Assembly (NCBI RefSeq): GCF_029953635.1
Contig: NZ_CP124543.1
Coordinates: 3,575,455-3,639,454 of the forward strand
Direction: 5' to 3'
Origin: Halotia branconii CENA392
Lineage (GTDB): Bacteria; Cyanobacteriota; Cyanobacteriia; Cyanobacteriales; Nostocaceae
DNA: 64,000 bases
Part shown: one piece after another, positions 61,371 to 64,000 of the stretch
Layout: the number at the start of each line of letters is the position of its first letter
Numbering within the stretch: position 1 is the first letter of the stretch
Notes under the pieces: generated by a model
The model's input: the letters and a program-made list of their open reading frames with translations, nothing else
Databases searched by the model: none
What the model was told of the DNA's origin: nothing
Translations under genes and position numbers: made by a program

Positions 61371-63560
61371 TTATTTTGCATTCAAAGTTAAATAAAATAT
61401 TGTCTCTATACCTAGCTCAGACTCAGCCCAGATTCGACCTCCGTGACGCTCAACGATTTTTTTGCAGATAGCTAGACCAATACCTGTACCAGTAAATTCT
61501 CTACGAGTATGTAGCCGTCGGAAAACCTCAAATATACGGTCAAGATACTGAGACTTGATACCGATGCCATTATCTTGTACCCAGATTAGCCATTCTGGAG
61601 AGTGAGGAGTGGGGAGTTCTTCTGTTGCTTCTACATCTTTTTGCACTGCACCGATATGAATTTTTGGAGGTTGATCTTTTTGGCGAAACTTGATAGCATT
61701 ACCGAGCAAATTTTGAAATAATTGCACCATTTGGGTTTTATCAGCAAGTAACTGTGGCAAAGGATCATGAGTGATGATGGCTTGACTTTCGGCGATCGCT
61801 ACATGTAAATTACCCAGAGCTATATTGAGTGCAGCATTACAGTCAACACGAGTAAATTCCTGACCGCGAGTGGCCACGCGAGAAAAAGCCAGCAAGTCTT
61901 GAATCAAACGCTGCATCCGGGTTGCCCCATCCACGATATAACTTAGATATTCTTGGGCAGATTCGTCGAGGCGGTCTTGATATTCCTGTCCTAAGAGTTG
62001 ACTATAACCTGTCACAGCTCGTAGTGGTTCTTGTAAATCATGGGAAGCTACATAAGCAAATTGCTCTAACTCTTGATTAGAGCGTTTAAGTTCTTCATTC
62101 AGCTTTTGTAATTCTGCTGTTCGTTGTTCTACTTTGGTTTCTAAATCTTCGTTTGCTTGTTGCAATAAGGCTTCAGCAAGTTTGCGTTCGGTGATATCAG
62201 TATTAGCACCTACCCACTCTTGAATTTCATCATTGTCATCCAAGACGGGAACTGCACGCGCGGCAAAAAATCGATAACTACCATCAGCAACTCGTACACG
62301 ATGCTCAGTTCTGTAAACACTTTTTGTTGTCAGCGCCTGATTCCATAATAGCTCTGTCAATTTTCGATCTTCGGGATGAATTGCATTAAGTCGTCCTCTC
62401 CCCTTGACTTCTGCCTCACTTTGCCCTGTTAAATTTCTCCAAGAGGGAATATCTTCTACTACATTGCCATTAATATCAGTTATCCAGATAGCTTGAGAAG
62501 TGGCAATCACCAATGAGCGATAACGTCTTTCATTTCTTTCTAAGGCTATTTCTGCTAGTTTGCGTCGAGTAATGTCTTGAAAGAAAATTGATAGTCCTTC
62601 TGAAGACGGGTAAATACGATTTTCAAACCAACGATCCCAAGGTGGATAATATTCTTCTATCTCAATTACTCGCTGTTCTGCCATAGCTTGGTAGTAGGCG
62701 TGATAAAACTTTTGTCCAACACCTTCCGGTAACTCTTCCCAAATGTTTTTGCCAATTAAATCTTCTGGGTGGCGATTGAAAATTTTGCCTGCTCTTTGAT
62801 TGATATAGGTGTAGCACCAGTTGCAATCAAGACTAACAAAAGCATCTGTCACCGTCTCTAAAATATCTGCCAGTTTAGCTTTTGCGGCTTGCTGCTCTAA
62901 AAGAATAGCTTCTTGCGATAAAGCCTTGTTAATGCGAATTTGCTTTTGCAGGAGTAAGTAAACCACAATTAGCAGGACAATACTTAAACCATATCCCAGA
63001 CTCACCACAACAATGATTTGATAAAAAATAGCATCTGTTATTGCTGTCTGTTGTTTTAATAAGGTTTTTTCCTCATTTTCCATTGCTCTGTTGACAGACC
63101 GAAGTTTTATACGTACTTTTATCAACTGCTCGGTAATAGCCATTTGACTTGTCTGGTCTAAGTTTCTCTGTGCCAACAAGTTTATTGACTGTTCAAGTAA
63201 AGTAAATCTTTGGACAATTAGGGGTTCAATTGTATCAAGCCGCTTTATTTGACCAGTATTATTACTGATTAGGTGTCGTACTGACTTGAGCGTCTGATAG
63301 ACTTTTTGCTTCTCCGTATTATAAGTTTCTCGATCAACTGCTTTTTGGGTGAGCATGTAACTACTTTTTGCACTTTCGGCATTACCAAGACCAATCCGTA
63401 TACGAGCAAGAAGTTCTAAAACTTCATAAGTATGAATGACCCATTGCTTTTCTGCCCTCAGCCTTTGAATGCTCAGATAGGAGACTGTTCCCACGCCACA
63501 CAGCAGCAGTAATGCCAAGCTAAAACCAGCTGCAACAAATTTTTCTAATAATCTGTTCAT
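61371..63560 (-). CDS. CHASE3-type PAS/PAC histidine kinase
   Basis: A 729-residue kinase. TM1 (about 11-31), a helical CHASE3-like extracellular region (about 38-180) and TM2 (about 184-206) are followed by two PAS domains (about 230-335 and 345-460, the second with a PAC motif), a coiled coil (about 465-510), HisKA (FAYVASHDLQEPLRAVTGYSQLL) and HATPase_c (LLGNAIKFRQ, DNGIGI, GTGIGLAICKKIVERHGG). The HDLQEP version of the His motif is the phytochrome-like group, which usually works with Rcp1-type regulators; one follows after 38 bp. Confidence 0.92.
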   Translation of the reverse strand: MNRLLEKFVAAGFSLALLLLCGVGTVSYLSIQRLRAEKQWVIHTYEVLELLARIRIGLGNAESAKSSYMLTQKAVDRETYNTEKQKVYQTLKSVRHLISNNTGQIKRLDTIEPLIVQRFTLLEQSINLLAQRNLDQTSQMAITEQLIKVRIKLRSVNRAMENEEKTLLKQQTAITDAIFYQIIVVVSLGYGLSIVLLIVVYLLLQKQIRINKALSQEAILLEQQAAKAKLADILETVTDAFVSLDCNWCYTYINQRAGKIFNRHPEDLIGKNIWEELPEGVGQKFYHAYYQAMAEQRVIEIEEYYPPWDRWFENRIYPSSEGLSIFFQDITRRKLAEIALERNERRYRSLVIATSQAIWITDINGNVVEDIPSWRNLTGQSEAEVKGRGRLNAIHPEDRKLTELLWNQALTTKSVYRTEHRVRVADGSYRFFAARAVPVLDDNDEIQEWVGANTDITERKLAEALLQQANEDLETKVEQRTAELQKLNEELKRSNQELEQFAYVASHDLQEPLRAVTGYSQLLGQEYQDRLDESAQEYLSYIVDGATRMQRLIQDLLAFSRVATRGQEFTRVDCNAALNIALGNLHVAIAESQAIITHDPLPQLLADKTQMVQLFQNLLGNAIKFRQKDQPPKIHIGAVQKDVEATEELPTPHSPEWLIWVQDNGIGIKSQYLDRIFEVFRRLHTRREFTGTGIGLAICKKIVERHGGRIWAESELGIETIFYLTLNAK

Positions 63561-64000
63561 GAATACTCACGCAAGTATAACTAACAACCAAATCAGTGTT
63601 AGCTATTACGACAAGCTACTACTGACTCCTGAAGAAAATGATACAGTCGAAGCGTTCACAGGCGATCGTAAAATCATGTTAATAGCTAAATGCTTTTTTA
63701 ATCGACATATAGCTAAGTAGTTAAAAAAGGGGGCAAAAACCTCTCAAAGTCCTCCTTTTTAAGGAGGATTTAGGAGGATCTACAACGATTTTGGTTTTGT
63801 ACAGTGATGTGTGTACACGGTAGGCTTCTTTTGTGAGGGTGAAGCTTGGTATCGCAGTTTGTCTTAATTAAAAAAGCCTAATTATTTAACTTTCCTAAAT
63901 CTTGTTCAAGAAAGTTTTGTTATAGCAGAAGGCAGAAGGTAAAACTACTGCCATCAAGAGCATTCATGCTTTTCAAATGTCCTAACCTATGTGGCTACGG
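63561..64000. other. Terminal intergenic region with repeats
   Basis: A TCCTCCTTTTTAAGGAGGA hairpin at about 63752-63771 is followed by a GTGTGTACACGGTAGG module (about 63808-63824) of the type that flanks the minisatellite at 24315 and 24734. No gene is seen before the window ends. Confidence 0.6.

Overview
The window looks like chromosomal DNA of a filamentous, probably heterocyst-forming cyanobacterium (Nostocales type). The evidence is the many HIP1 octamers (GCGATCGC), the short tandem repeats typical of Nostoc and Calothrix genomes (CAACTGA and CCCATGC heptamers, GCCAAGANN nonamers), moderate-to-low GC, and cyanobacterial hallmark loci: a sufR-sufBCDS regulon, purK next to a 6S RNA, a lumenal-type pentapeptide protein, Rcp1-type response regulators and a bd-type quinol oxidase. 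I see no rRNA, tRNA, CRISPR array, intact transposase or prophage.

Layout. 0-12 kb: a TamB-like envelope protein, an SLH-fasciclin-barrel outer membrane protein, an ABC exporter, and a sucrase/ferredoxin-like protein with a Fur-box candidate upstream. 12-24 kb: cydAB, a GGDEF-EAL protein whose C-terminus was rewritten by a small transposed element, mnmA, a SPOR-like protein, the NAD(P)HX repair enzyme, and phoD with a Pho-box candidate. 24-34 kb: a minisatellite split by a MITE-like element, the pentapeptide gene-purK pair, 6S RNA, a pair of M16 peptidases (one catalytic, one degenerate), a peptidoglycan-binding protein, a holin-like membrane protein and a stand-alone CobE/CbiG-C protein. 34-46 kb: a B12-dependent radical SAM protein, CHAD, DUF3616, NIL-ferredoxin, HAD, HemD-like, Hsp20 and YbjQ proteins, remnants of a siderophore-uptake locus, a GT2 glycosyltransferase and a 2OG-Fe(II) oxygenase-like protein. 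46-53 kb: sufR divergent from sufBCDS, with two CAAC-N6-GTTG operators between them. 53-57 kb: a cbiMNQO cobalt transporter behind a cobalamin riboswitch. 57-64 kb: a DM13-DUF4079-histidine kinase operon facing a three-gene phosphorelay operon.

How the genes fit together. Several loci concern metal and redox homeostasis: Fe-S cluster assembly under SufR, cobalt import under B12 control together with a cobalamin-biosynthesis protein and a B12-type radical SAM enzyme, a Fur-box candidate, and a decayed siderophore locus. The DM13-DUF4079-kinase operon is the best candidate for an undescribed multi-gene system: a secreted redox-type domain, a membrane protein with b561-like histidines, and a sensor kinase, with tight spacing.

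The other strong signal is small non-autonomous elements. At least three terminal-inverted-repeat families can be delimited with target-site duplications, and all three carry the same purine-rich GCAGGGGA array inside. One copy replaced the last five residues of a c-di-GMP enzyme, and a separate 33-nt palindrome family supplies the C-terminus and stop codon of a P-loop kinase.
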